Shown here piece after piece: positions 44,236 to 52,554 of a stretch of DNA of 64,000 nucleotides (the first letter of the stretch is position 1; every line of letters starts with the position of its first letter). Location: positions 18,933-82,932 of the forward strand of contig NZ_JALDYX010000021.1 in the NCBI RefSeq assembly GCF_024267675.1. Direction: 5' to 3'. The stretch comes from Marinobacterium sedimentorum. Its GTDB lineage: Bacteria > Pseudomonadota > Gammaproteobacteria > Pseudomonadales > Balneatricaceae. A program made the position numbers and the translations under genes. The notes below the pieces were generated by a model, which worked only from the letters and a program-made list of their open reading frames with translations, searched no databases and was not told where the DNA came from.

Positions 44236-46449
44236 GTGATCCTCACCCTGCTGCCCCTGTTTTCACTGTTGCTGAGCTGCTTCATCATGATGCTCGGCTT
44301 CGGACTTATCGGCCTGTTACTGCCCGTGCGCATGGGTATTGAGGGCATGAGTACGGACACCATCGGTCTGGTGCTGTCGATGTATGCCGTCGGCATGCTG
44401 TTCGGCGGCCTCTATAGCCGTGTGCTGATTATTCGCGCCGGCCATATTCGCATGTTTGCCGCGGTTGCAGCCCTGGCCGCCATCAGTATTCTGGCCTGCG
44501 GCCTGTCCACCAATGCCTGGCTCTGGGGCGCCATGCGCATGCTGATGGGCTTTTGCATCGCCTGCACCTATGCCGCCATCGACAGCTGGCTGAGCGAAAG
44601 CGCCACCGCCAAAACCCGTGGCCGCATTCTGGCGGCCAACCAGATCGTCATCATGGGCGCCTTCTTCATCGGACAGTTCCTGCTGAACCTGGCGGACCCT
44701 GGCACCCAAACCCTGTTCATGGTGGCCGGCATGCTGCTGGCGCTGGCGCTGGTGCCCATCGTCATGAGCCGAAAATCCGGCCCCGCTGTGGCGGATATCC
44801 GCTCCATGTCGATGCTGGATCTGTTCCGGCTTTCGCCACTGGGCGTAGTGGCCTGCTTTTTCTGCGGCCTGCTCTATGGTGGCCTGCTCAACATGCTGCC
44901 GCTGTTTGCCAGCAGCCACGGCCTGAGCGGATTTGATCTGTCACTGTTCATGGCGTCCGCCATATTCGGCGCCTTTATACTGCAGATTCCGGTGGGCTTC
45001 CTGTCGGACCATTTCGACCGCCGAACGGTGCTCTTCGTGCTGCTGCTGATCACCATCGTTGCCTGCCTGTCGGTGCCGCTGCTGTCATCGCTGGACAGCC
45101 GCTACCCGCTGATGGTGGCAATCGCCATTATTACCGGCATCATCGCCTGCATCTATCCCATGAGTATTTCCGAGACCTTCGACAAGGTGCTGCAGAATGA
45201 CATGGTCGCCGCCATGGGGGGGCTGATTGCGATCTATGCGCTGGGCAGCATGATAGGCCCCTATGCGGCATCCCTCGCCATGAAGCAGTTCGGTAACGAT
45301 GCCCTGTTCCAGTTCCTTGCGGTACTCGAAATCCTGCTGGTGATCTTCGTTATGTATCGGATGAAAGTCCGTCACGCCCTGCCGGTGAAAGCACAGGAGA
45401 AATTTGTCATGCAGGGCATGACCGGTTCCAGCTCTATCGAGATAGACCCGCGCTTTGAATACCATGCGCCTGAGATGCCGCTGAGTGAAGGCGCTGCTGT
45501 CGCCGTGAAGATGGCACAGAATAATCCGGCTGCGGCGGTACGTATGGCCGTAGCCCTGGCAGAAAGCGCCCCGCAGGAAGCAGCCCAGCTGGCTGTTGCA
45601 CTGAATCAGGTGGAAAAAGTCGACATAGCCAGGCTCTATGCAGCCATTACCACGGCCGCACCCGAACTCAGCCTGGATATCGCCGAAGCCCTGGCCGCCG
45701 CCTCACCGGATAGTACCGACGAGCTGGTTACCTGGCTGGCCCGCGAGCGCCCCGATCAGCTGTCGGGCATTCTGGTGGCCATCGCGGAAGCCGTGCCGGA
45801 ACATAGCCTGGATATCATCGGCAGCGCCGCCGAGTCCTTCGCCGAAACCTGCGCCGAAGACGCCTCTGACATAATGCTGGATCTGGCCGAAACCTATGCC
45901 AGTCATCTGTCCGAGGGGCTTGAGGAAATGCGCCCCGTCGACCGTGCCGCGACCCATCCCGAGCACCTGGCCGCCGACCTCTATAATCGCCTGATCGAAA
46001 TAATGCCCGAACATGCCGTGGACCTGGCCTACAAGGTGGCACAAGCCATGCCCGAAGCCGCTACCGAGGTAGCCGCGGCCTATGTGCACAGCCTTATCGA
46101 AGAACGGGAACAGAGCGCTGCTGTCGAGGCGGATGATGGCATGATCGGCACCCAGGAACCCAAACTCCATACCGAAACGCAGGATGAGGCTCATCAGGAA
46201 GCCGACGAGCGCGTGGCCGATGCCTTCAGCGACTATATCAGCCACAGCAGCGAGAGCATGCCGGACCAGACCATCGATGTCGCCGCGATGATGGTGGAAT
46301 CCCGCCCGGATCTCGCCTCCGATGTTATCGAACAGCTGCAGGCGGTTGATGGTTTCGAGGAACGCCTGTCATCCAATATTGAAGACCGGCCCCTGGACAG
46401 TATCTTCCCGGACTACGAACCAGACCCCGAAAAACCCGCCAAGCCCTAG
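44236..46449 (+). CDS. MFS transporter (YcaD-like) with a C-terminal 15-residue-repeat cytoplasmic domain
   Basis: 737 residues from a GTG start. Residues 1 to about 390 form a 12-helix MFS permease of the YcaD type (FIMMLGFGLIGLLLPVRMGI at the N-terminus, then GRILAANQIVIMGAFFIGQF). The remaining roughly 340 residues are soluble, acidic and Ala-rich. From about residue 430 they show a 15-residue period with Pro first: PELSLDIAEALAAAS, PDSTDELVTWLARER, PDQLSGILVAIAEAV, PEHAVDLAYKVAQAM, PDQTIDVAAMMVESR. This predicts a helical repeat solenoid on the inner side of the membrane. Substrate unknown. Single gene with its own terminator. Confidence 0.85.
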   Translation: MILTLLPLFSLLLSCFIMMLGFGLIGLLLPVRMGIEGMSTDTIGLVLSMYAVGMLFGGLYSRVLIIRAGHIRMFAAVAALAAISILACGLSTNAWLWGAMRMLMGFCIACTYAAIDSWLSESATAKTRGRILAANQIVIMGAFFIGQFLLNLADPGTQTLFMVAGMLLALALVPIVMSRKSGPAVADIRSMSMLDLFRLSPLGVVACFFCGLLYGGLLNMLPLFASSHGLSGFDLSLFMASAIFGAFILQIPVGFLSDHFDRRTVLFVLLLITIVACLSVPLLSSLDSRYPLMVAIAIITGIIACIYPMSISETFDKVLQNDMVAAMGGLIAIYALGSMIGPYAASLAMKQFGNDALFQFLAVLEILLVIFVMYRMKVRHALPVKAQEKFVMQGMTGSSSIEIDPRFEYHAPEMPLSEGAAVAVKMAQNNPAAAVRMAVALAESAPQEAAQLAVALNQVEKVDIARLYAAITTAAPELSLDIAEALAAASPDSTDELVTWLARERPDQLSGILVAIAEAVPEHSLDIIGSAAESFAETCAEDASDIMLDLAETYASHLSEGLEEMRPVDRAATHPEHLAADLYNRLIEIMPEHAVDLAYKVAQAMPEAATEVAAAYVHSLIEEREQSAAVEADDGMIGTQEPKLHTETQDEAHQEADERVADAFSDYISHSSESMPDQTIDVAAMMVESRPDLASDVIEQLQAVDGFEERLSSNIEDRPLDSIFPDYEPDPEKPAKP

Positions 46450-46467
46450 CACCGCTAGCACCACAGG

Positions 46468-46488
46468 GGCCTGATATTTCAGGCCTTT
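46468..46488 (+). terminator. Probable terminator after the MFS gene
   Basis: A 7-bp stem GGCCTGA / TCAGGCC with a TATT loop (46468-46485) followed by TTTGTG, 19 bp after the stop codon. The short T-run makes the assignment moderate. Confidence 0.55.
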
Positions 46489-46670
46489 GTGCATGCCCCG
46501 TGCCCTGCCACAGCGCGCCCTAACCCGGCACCCGCTCATCCTGCTGGCATCCATCCTCGCAGATACCTGCAAAGGCCTTCACTGGCAGCCCCGGCTGCAA
46601 GCCGCTAGTCTGTCTGCAGATGCCACGGATTCGGCATCGGCCTCACTTAATCGGTTTCACGGAGGAAGCC

Positions 46671-47522
46671 ATGATGCACCCGACCAGCCTGCTCTTTGGC
46701 AGCATCGCTGCCCTCGTACCCGCCATGATCAGCGCCGCACCGGCGCCCCTGATGCTGGCGAGCGACGCAATAACAGCAACGGACTTATCCAGCCTCGACC
46801 TCAGCCAATACAGCGTCAGCGAAAAACTCGATGGCATTCGTGCCTACTGGAATGGCCAGCAGCTGCAGAGCCGCAGTGGCTATGCGATCAGCACCCCGCC
46901 CTGGTTCACCCGGGGCTGGCCCAGCACGCCTATGGATGGCGAGCTGTGGATGGGCCGTGGCCGCTTCGCGGAAGTCTCCGGTATAAGCCGCCGCTATGTG
47001 GCCGATGACCCGCTCTGGCGCCAGGTGCAGTATCGCGTATTTGACCTGCCGGCTCACCCGGCAACTTTCGATCAGCGTCAGCGGGCGCTGCAGCAGCTGC
47101 TGGCGCAGATAGACCAACCCTGGGTGAGCATCATTGAACAGCGATTGCTGGGCAGCCAGCGGCAGCTTGAGGCGTACCTGGCGCAGGTGAGCGCCGAAGG
47201 TGGTGAGGGCCTGATGCTGCAACGTCGCAACGCGCTCTATCGCATCGGGCGCAGCAGTGATGTGCTCAAGTACAGGCAGTATCAGGATGCGGAAGCAGTG
47301 GTAACGGGATACCTGGCGGGGAGCGGCAAGTACGAGGGGATGGTGGGCGCCTTGCGGGTGGAAAACGATACCGGACAAAAGTTTAGTCTGGGCTCGGGCC
47401 TGAGTGATGCCCAGAGGCGAGACCCGCCGCCGCTGGGCAGCCGAGTCACCTATCGCTATAACGGACTTACGGCCAGCAAGCTGCCCCGCTTCGCTCGCTT
47501 CCTGCGCATAAGGCCCGATTAA
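46671..47522 (+). CDS. ATP-dependent DNA ligase with signal peptide (LigE type)
   Basis: 283-residue minimal ATP-dependent ligase. An N-terminal export signal (LLFGSIAALVPAMISAAPA) precedes the adenylation domain, whose motif I is SEKLDGIRAYW with catalytic Lys52. Later motifs include SRSGYAISTPPWF, PMDGELWMGRGRF and GGEGLMLQRRNALYRIG, followed by a short OB-fold. There is no DNA-binding N-terminal domain. Family members of this type are periplasmic and have been linked to DNA uptake or extracellular DNA. The start at 46671 has a GGAGG site 5 bp upstream. Confidence 0.9.
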   Translation: MMHPTSLLFGSIAALVPAMISAAPAPLMLASDAITATDLSSLDLSQYSVSEKLDGIRAYWNGQQLQSRSGYAISTPPWFTRGWPSTPMDGELWMGRGRFAEVSGISRRYVADDPLWRQVQYRVFDLPAHPATFDQRQRALQQLLAQIDQPWVSIIEQRLLGSQRQLEAYLAQVSAEGGEGLMLQRRNALYRIGRSSDVLKYRQYQDAEAVVTGYLAGSGKYEGMVGALRVENDTGQKFSLGSGLSDAQRRDPPPLGSRVTYRYNGLTASKLPRFARFLRIRPD

Positions 47523-47531
47523 CCGCGCTGA

Positions 47532-47742
47532 TTCGCGGCGGGACGCCGTTTTTACGGGAGGATGCAATTACATGGTGAGCCTGAAAGCCCGTAGGAGGCG
47601 CGTACCCAACCTCGGGCATGATACCTCGCGACTAAGCCTTGCGGCTGTTCGCAGCGGGGCGCCACTCCTACGGGCTGTTCGCGGCGGGGCGCCGCTCCTA
47701 CGGAAATTTTGCGGCGGGACGCCGCTCCTACGGGAAGATGCA
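47532..47742. repeat. REP array upstream of the RAYT transposase gene
   Basis: About five REP palindromes: TTCGCGGCGGGACGCCG near 47532, a GTAGGAGGCGCGTACCC copy at 47591, then three nearly identical copies of GCGGCGGGGCGCCGCTCCTA type around 47650-47735. They alternate with the same linker (ACCTCGGGCATGATACCTCG) found in the other arrays. The array ends about 50 bp before the transposase ATG. Confidence 0.9.
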
Positions 47743-47793
47743 GCGCCCAACGCGACTAAGCTCCGCTCCCCGACAGGAATTGGAGGAAAGACC

Positions 47794-48252
47794 ATGGCAA
47801 GGATGCCAAAACGATATCACGGCAAGTCACTACGCAAGGGCAGAGTTTCAATTGCCGGAATGGCCTACCTTGTCACCACGGTAACCTGCCAGCGAGAACC
47901 GCTCCTGCGGGAGTTCGAAACCGCAAGAATACTGACACACACGATCAATAGCGATACCGCCACTACCCTGGCCTACGTCATCATGCCGGATCATCTGCAC
48001 TGGCTGTTGCAACTGCAATCGGACGCCTCACTGGCGCAACTTCTGCAACGGGTGAAGAGCATCAGTGCGCACCGGATTAACCAGCACCTCGGCCGCCGCG
48101 GCCCGGTTTGGCAACGCGGCTATCACGATCATGCCGTGCGCAATGAAGAGGACCTTCGTCAGCTGGCCCGCTACGTCGTAGCCAATCCTGTCAGAGCCGG
48201 GATGGTTACAACAGTAAAAGACTACCCGCACTGGGACGCTATCTGGCTGTAG
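47794..48252 (+). CDS. REP-associated tyrosine transposase (RAYT, Y1/IS200-like)
   Basis: 152-residue HUH/Y1 transposase of the TnpA-REP type. The HUH pair is in VIMPDHLHWLLQL (His67, His69), and the family C-terminus GYHDHAVRNEEDLRQLARY leads into VVANPVRAG; Tyr127 is the candidate nucleophile. The open frame extends upstream through the REP array, but the ATG at 47794 has a strong GGAGGAAAG site and gives the family N-terminus. It is flanked by REP arrays on both sides and appears intact. RAYTs are thought to be domesticated or slowly mobile enzymes that spread REPs. Confidence 0.92.
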   Translation: MARMPKRYHGKSLRKGRVSIAGMAYLVTTVTCQREPLLREFETARILTHTINSDTATTLAYVIMPDHLHWLLQLQSDASLAQLLQRVKSISAHRINQHLGRRGPVWQRGYHDHAVRNEEDLRQLARYVVANPVRAGMVTTVKDYPHWDAIWL

Positions 48253-48271
48253 CTCACAATTCCAACCACAT

Positions 48272-48603
48272 TTGGCGACGAAGCTCTGCAGCTTTTCGCG
48301 GCGAGACGCCGCTCCTACGAGGATTTCGCGGCGGGGCGCCGCTCCTACGGGCTGTTCGCGGCGGGACGCCGCTCCTATGGGAACATGCAATTACGTGGTG
48401 GGCCTGAAGGCCCGTAGGAGTCGCGTACCCAACCTCGGGCATGATACCTCGCGACGAAGCTCTGCGGTTGTTCGCGGCGGGACGCCGCTCCTACGGGAAC
48501 ATGCAATTACGTGGTGGGCCTGAAGGCCCGTAGGAGTCGCGCCTCGCGACGAGGCTCTGGCTATTCGCGGCGGGGCTTCGCGGCGGGGCGCCGCTCCTAC
48601 GGG
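48272..48603. repeat. REP array between the RAYT gene and wbpM
   Basis: At least six REP units, including copies of TTCGCGGCGGGGCGCCGCTC at about 48325-48355 and two tandem copies of a roughly 120-bp BIME unit that begins with ATGCAATTACGTGGTGGGCC (about 48385 and 48501). The second BIME copy is partly deleted. The array reaches within 14 bp of the wbpM stop codon and could form strong stem structures in its 3' mRNA. Confidence 0.9.
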
Positions 48604-48616
48604 AATCATGACCCCG

Positions 48617-50527
48617 TTAATGTACCCGCCTGGGCTGGCTGAACGGATCGGGAATTTCGTGCGGGGGCTCATAGCCGCTGACATGGCGCAACAGCAGTGC
48701 CCGAATACCGGCGCAGTCGTAGGCATCACAACAGGCCTCGATCTGCTGCAGCACAGGCGTCAGCTGCGCCAGCGACAGCTTCTCTTCGCTGGCCTTCATG
48801 ATCATCGGATGCGGCGTACCAGTGACATCATCGCCGATCAGCAGCTCTTCATAGAGTTTTTCACCATCGCGCAGCCCCGTGTACTCAATGGCGATATCAC
48901 CGCCTGGGCAATCCTCGTCGTTGACCGAAAAGCCCGCCAGGCGAATCATCTGCTGCGCCATCTCGCGTATCTTTACAGGCGCGCCCATGTCCAACACAAA
49001 CACATCACCGGACTGCGCCATGGCACCGGCTTGGATCACCAGCGCCGCCGCCTCCGGGATGGTCATGAAATAGCGCGTCATTTCAGGATGCGTCACGGTG
49101 AGCGGGCCACCGGCAGCGATCTGCTGGCGAAACAGCGGGATCACCGAGCCCGAGGAGCCCAGCACATTGCCAAAGCGCACTATGGCGAAGCGGGTCTGAT
49201 GACCGGGCTCCGCCGCCAGCGCCTGCAGCACCAGTTCTGCGCAGCGTTTGGTCGCGCCCATCACATTGGTCGGGCGCACGGCCTTGTCCGATGAAATCAG
49301 CACAAAATTCCTGACCCCCGTCGCCTGCGCTGCCAGCGCCACAGCGCGGGTTCCCAGCAGATTGTTGCGCACCCCCACTACCATGTTGCGCTCCACAATG
49401 GGCACATGCTTGTAGGCCGCCGCATGGTAGAGCGTCGTGACCCTGTAGTGACTCAGCGTACGCTCCAGCAGCGGCTGTTCCGCCACCGAACCCAGTACGC
49501 CGACCAGCTCCACTGCGCCGGCAACGCAGAGCGGCGTCAGCTCCTGCTCGATCTGGTAGAGGCCGAACTCGGAGCTGTCCAGCAGTACCAGACATTTGGG
49601 CTGCTGGGTGACAATCTGGCGACAGAGTTCCGAGCCGATCGAGCCACCGGCCCCGGTCACCATCACCACCTGATCACGGATATTCGCCGCCATGAGATGG
49701 GGATAGGGTGCGACCTCTTCGCGCCCGAGCACGTCGGCAATTTCGATTTCGCGGATATCACTCAGGGCCACCTTGCCACTGGCAATGTCCGACAGCCCCG
49801 GCAGCGTCAGCACCTTGACCGGCAGGGTTTCCAGCAGCGCCAGCAGCTCGCGGCGCCGCGTCCGCCCCGCCGACGGCATGGCGAGCAGCACCTCGGCCAC
49901 CTCAAATCGATCAATCAGCCGCTCCAGCTGCTCCGGTGGATAGATCACCAGCCCATGCACCTCAAGCCCCGCCAGCGCCCGATTGTCATCCACAAAGGCC
50001 ACGGCGCTGAGTTCACTGGAGCTTTCCAGCGCCGTGGCCAGCTGACGCCCGGCGGAACCGGCACCATAGATGATGACCCGGTCTGTGGTGGCAATGCGAT
50101 GCAGACCGCCGGGGAACTGCTGCAACAGCAGCCAGCGCGCCAGCAGGCGGCTGCCACCGATCACCACCAGGGCGATAAACCAGTAAATCGGCAGCACCGA
50201 GCGCGGCACCCGCATCTCGAAGCCGATCAGATAGGTGACGGCCGCCCAGATCAGTATAAACAGCGATACCGCCTTGACGACGGTCCAGAGCGCCCGCGGG
50301 CCTATATAGCGTGTTACCGCACGATAGAGTCCCAGGCGCACAAATACCGGCAGGGCAATGACCGGCGCAATCAGGTAGGCGGGCCAGTGCGCAAAGCCCA
50401 TGGCATCCCATTCCCCGTAACGCAACGCAAAGCTGAGCCAGCAGGTGATCACCAGTGCCAGCACATCGAAGATCAGAAACACCAGCCGCTTCATGTTGCG
50501 CGACAGGGACAGCACTTGATTCAGCAT
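48617..50527 (-). CDS. wbpM: WbpM/CapD-type nucleotide-sugar 4,6-dehydratase
   Basis: 636-residue membrane-anchored dehydratase. The N-terminal third has about four membrane helices and a first Rossmann motif (VIIYGAGSAGRQLATAL). The catalytic SDR domain starts with VMVTGAGGSIGSELCRQI (about residue 287) and contains YHAAAYKHVPIVERN and FVLISSDKAVRPTNVMGATK. In P. aeruginosa WbpM makes UDP-QuiNAc-type intermediates for O-antigen. It is the last gene of the O-antigen block, immediately followed by a REP array. Confidence 0.93.
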   Translation of the reverse strand: MLNQVLSLSRNMKRLVFLIFDVLALVITCWLSFALRYGEWDAMGFAHWPAYLIAPVIALPVFVRLGLYRAVTRYIGPRALWTVVKAVSLFILIWAAVTYLIGFEMRVPRSVLPIYWFIALVVIGGSRLLARWLLLQQFPGGLHRIATTDRVIIYGAGSAGRQLATALESSSELSAVAFVDDNRALAGLEVHGLVIYPPEQLERLIDRFEVAEVLLAMPSAGRTRRRELLALLETLPVKVLTLPGLSDIASGKVALSDIREIEIADVLGREEVAPYPHLMAANIRDQVVMVTGAGGSIGSELCRQIVTQQPKCLVLLDSSEFGLYQIEQELTPLCVAGAVELVGVLGSVAEQPLLERTLSHYRVTTLYHAAAYKHVPIVERNMVVGVRNNLLGTRAVALAAQATGVRNFVLISSDKAVRPTNVMGATKRCAELVLQALAAEPGHQTRFAIVRFGNVLGSSGSVIPLFRQQIAAGGPLTVTHPEMTRYFMTIPEAAALVIQAGAMAQSGDVFVLDMGAPVKIREMAQQMIRLAGFSVNDEDCPGGDIAIEYTGLRDGEKLYEELLIGDDVTGTPHPMIMKASEEKLSLAQLTPVLQQIEACCDAYDCAGIRALLLRHVSGYEPPHEIPDPFSQPRRVH

Positions 50528-50573
50528 GCGTGTATCCGTTACGGGGTGGCCGACGCCGCTATGCGCCGGTGTA

Positions 50574-52475
50574 TCAGGGCAGGCTCCTGGAAAGCTTTTT
50601 AAGCCAGTCCAGCGCGCCCTCGGTCGCTTCCCAGCTGGCCCGCATGGTATCGCGGTAGAGCCAGGCCTGATCTTCGCCTCCCAGGGTTATGCCGTATTCG
50701 TCCAGCTCGGGCTGGCGGATGCGCTTGAGGCAGAGGTAACGCGCAACGTAGGGCAGATCCGCGTGGGCTTCCCGCACTGCCGCCTCCGCGCCGGCCAGGT
50801 TTCCTGCGCGAAACAGCGCCAGCACTTTGCCATAGCGCGTTTGCGGTGCCATATCACTTTCATAGTGCTGCGCCAGGGCAAGTGCGTCCTGATCGCGCCC
50901 GGCCATCAGGTAGGCATCCATCAGCTCCCAGCGCAAACCGTGGTTGTCTTCGGCGTTAAGCCGAACTATCCACTCGCTCAGCTCAACGGCCTGGGCATCG
51001 CGGCCGGTCTCATTCAGCAAAGACACCAGCCGCACCAGCGCCCGCAGCGCCGGCCTGTTCTCCTGCATGACCCAGGGCAGCTGCGTATCTTCAGCCACCG
51101 TCGCGGCAATAATAGCGTGACTGCGGCGCAGCACCCGCTCCAGCAACTGCTGTGCCGCCGAATCGCCCCAGAACTGCTCATCCAGCAACAGCGCCGCCAG
51201 GTCATCCAGTACTGCAAGATCATCCCAGGCCGCAGGATATCGGCTGAGTACCCCCATCCAGCGATCGAACAGTTCGGGCTCCCAGGGATCAAGCTCATCG
51301 ACCTCATGGATGCCAATTCCAAGGGGCGCTTCCAGCGGGCACACCTTGGCCCAGCGTGAACGCACGGACTTCAGCCCTGAAGGCTCGATCAGCATGGCGG
51401 CTGGGCCCGGCTGACCCTGCGGATCTTCCAGCTCCAGCACCTCGAGCTGATAGGCCGGCACCGCCCGGGTCTGTTGCTGCTCAATCCAGCGGTACAGCTC
51501 CAGCAGCTCCTCGGCCCCGGAGAGTTCCAGCATCATTCCCACGGGATCTTTCATAAAGCCATTGAGCAGCTCGACCTGGGGGTCATCCTTTTGCAGCCCT
51601 GCGCGCAGCAGCTGGCGGCGCCAGAACTCGGCCCGCGGCGGTATTTCGCTCAAGCGCCCGCCGGCCATCAGCAGCTGAACTTCAAGTACACCCAGGCTAT
51701 CACTGTGGGGTGTATCGCGCTGGGCCTTCTGAAACGCCTGCCAGGCGGCCTTGTCGTCACCTTCATCCATCAGAATGCAGGCCAGACGCTGCCAGGCACC
51801 GCCGCGCAATACCGACTTGGGCGCCTGCTGCACCAGCATGTCCAGCAGCCCCCGTTTCTTGCGGTGGAATCCCAGGGCATCGTAACAGTTGCACAGCAGA
51901 TTCAGCGCATAGTCGTGCAGGCTGCCCGACTTGCTGGCATGCTCGAGCGCCACCATGGGCTCCAGCAGCGCTGCAGACTTGCGATACAGCTGCTGATCGA
52001 ACATTTCAATGGCGGCTTCGAGCAAACCTTCCAGCGGTACCTGCCGGCTGGCAACCGCCTTTTCCAGCAGACCGAACTCCTGCAGTGCCGGAATGGCAAA
52101 CACCCATACCTGTTCACTTTCGAGCGTCAGCGAGAAACTGCCCGCCAGGCGCTGACAGCACTGCTTGAACTTGGCGCCGGAACCACAGGCACAGGGATCA
52201 TTGGGTTTTAGCTTGGGCAAAGGCCGCGGTTTGAAGTGATTGCCCGGCAAGGGCATGAACTGCCATATTTCCCGCGCCAGATGCCCGGTCAGCGCCGCGA
52301 CCGTGCCAGGTGCAAGGCCCTCATCGAACATGCCAGGGGCACAGTAACTGTCAAAGTTTTGCCGCAGCCACTGGCTGAACAAGTCGAAGTCTTCGACACG
52401 GAAAATCTCGCGCGCAGCATCCTGCAGCAGGGACTCAAGTTGTAGTGGCTCATCATCGGGCTCGAACGGATGCAC
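50574..52475 (-). CDS. SEC-C motif protein with TPR-like helical body
   Basis: 633 residues. A SEC-C zinc-binding motif lies at residues 91-107 (PNDPCACGSGAKFKQCC; Cys95, Cys97, Cys106, Cys107). The rest is rich in Leu and Ala helices with repeats such as MDAYLMAGRDQDALALAQHY and ALFRAGNLAGAEAAVREAH, typical of TPR units. The GTG at 52475 is preferred because AAGG lies 7 bp upstream; a TTG at 52481 is also in frame. It sits between wbpL and wbpM on the same strand, an unusual neighbour for O-antigen genes. Function unknown. Confidence 0.75.
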   Translation of the reverse strand: MHPFEPDDEPLQLESLLQDAAREIFRVEDFDLFSQWLRQNFDSYCAPGMFDEGLAPGTVAALTGHLAREIWQFMPLPGNHFKPRPLPKLKPNDPCACGSGAKFKQCCQRLAGSFSLTLESEQVWVFAIPALQEFGLLEKAVASRQVPLEGLLEAAIEMFDQQLYRKSAALLEPMVALEHASKSGSLHDYALNLLCNCYDALGFHRKKRGLLDMLVQQAPKSVLRGGAWQRLACILMDEGDDKAAWQAFQKAQRDTPHSDSLGVLEVQLLMAGGRLSEIPPRAEFWRRQLLRAGLQKDDPQVELLNGFMKDPVGMMLELSGAEELLELYRWIEQQQTRAVPAYQLEVLELEDPQGQPGPAAMLIEPSGLKSVRSRWAKVCPLEAPLGIGIHEVDELDPWEPELFDRWMGVLSRYPAAWDDLAVLDDLAALLLDEQFWGDSAAQQLLERVLRRSHAIIAATVAEDTQLPWVMQENRPALRALVRLVSLLNETGRDAQAVELSEWIVRLNAEDNHGLRWELMDAYLMAGRDQDALALAQHYESDMAPQTRYGKVLALFRAGNLAGAEAAVREAHADLPYVARYLCLKRIRQPELDEYGITLGGEDQAWLYRDTMRASWEATEGALDWLKKLSRSLP

Positions 52476-52554
52476 AGTCAACCTTCAGTAATATCAGGAA
52501 TAAAATGGAAGCGGACGCCAGCATAGCGACTGTAGCGATAGGGCGCAAAGGCTA

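Noticed and set aside
47572..47793. Extended N-terminus for the RAYT through the REP array
   Set aside because: The extra 74 codons are translated REPs. The ATG at 47794 has a strong ribosome-binding site and matches the RAYT family start.
48272..48603. CRISPR array
   Set aside because: The repeats are palindromic REPs in both orientations with near-identical linkers instead of unique spacers, and no cas genes are present.
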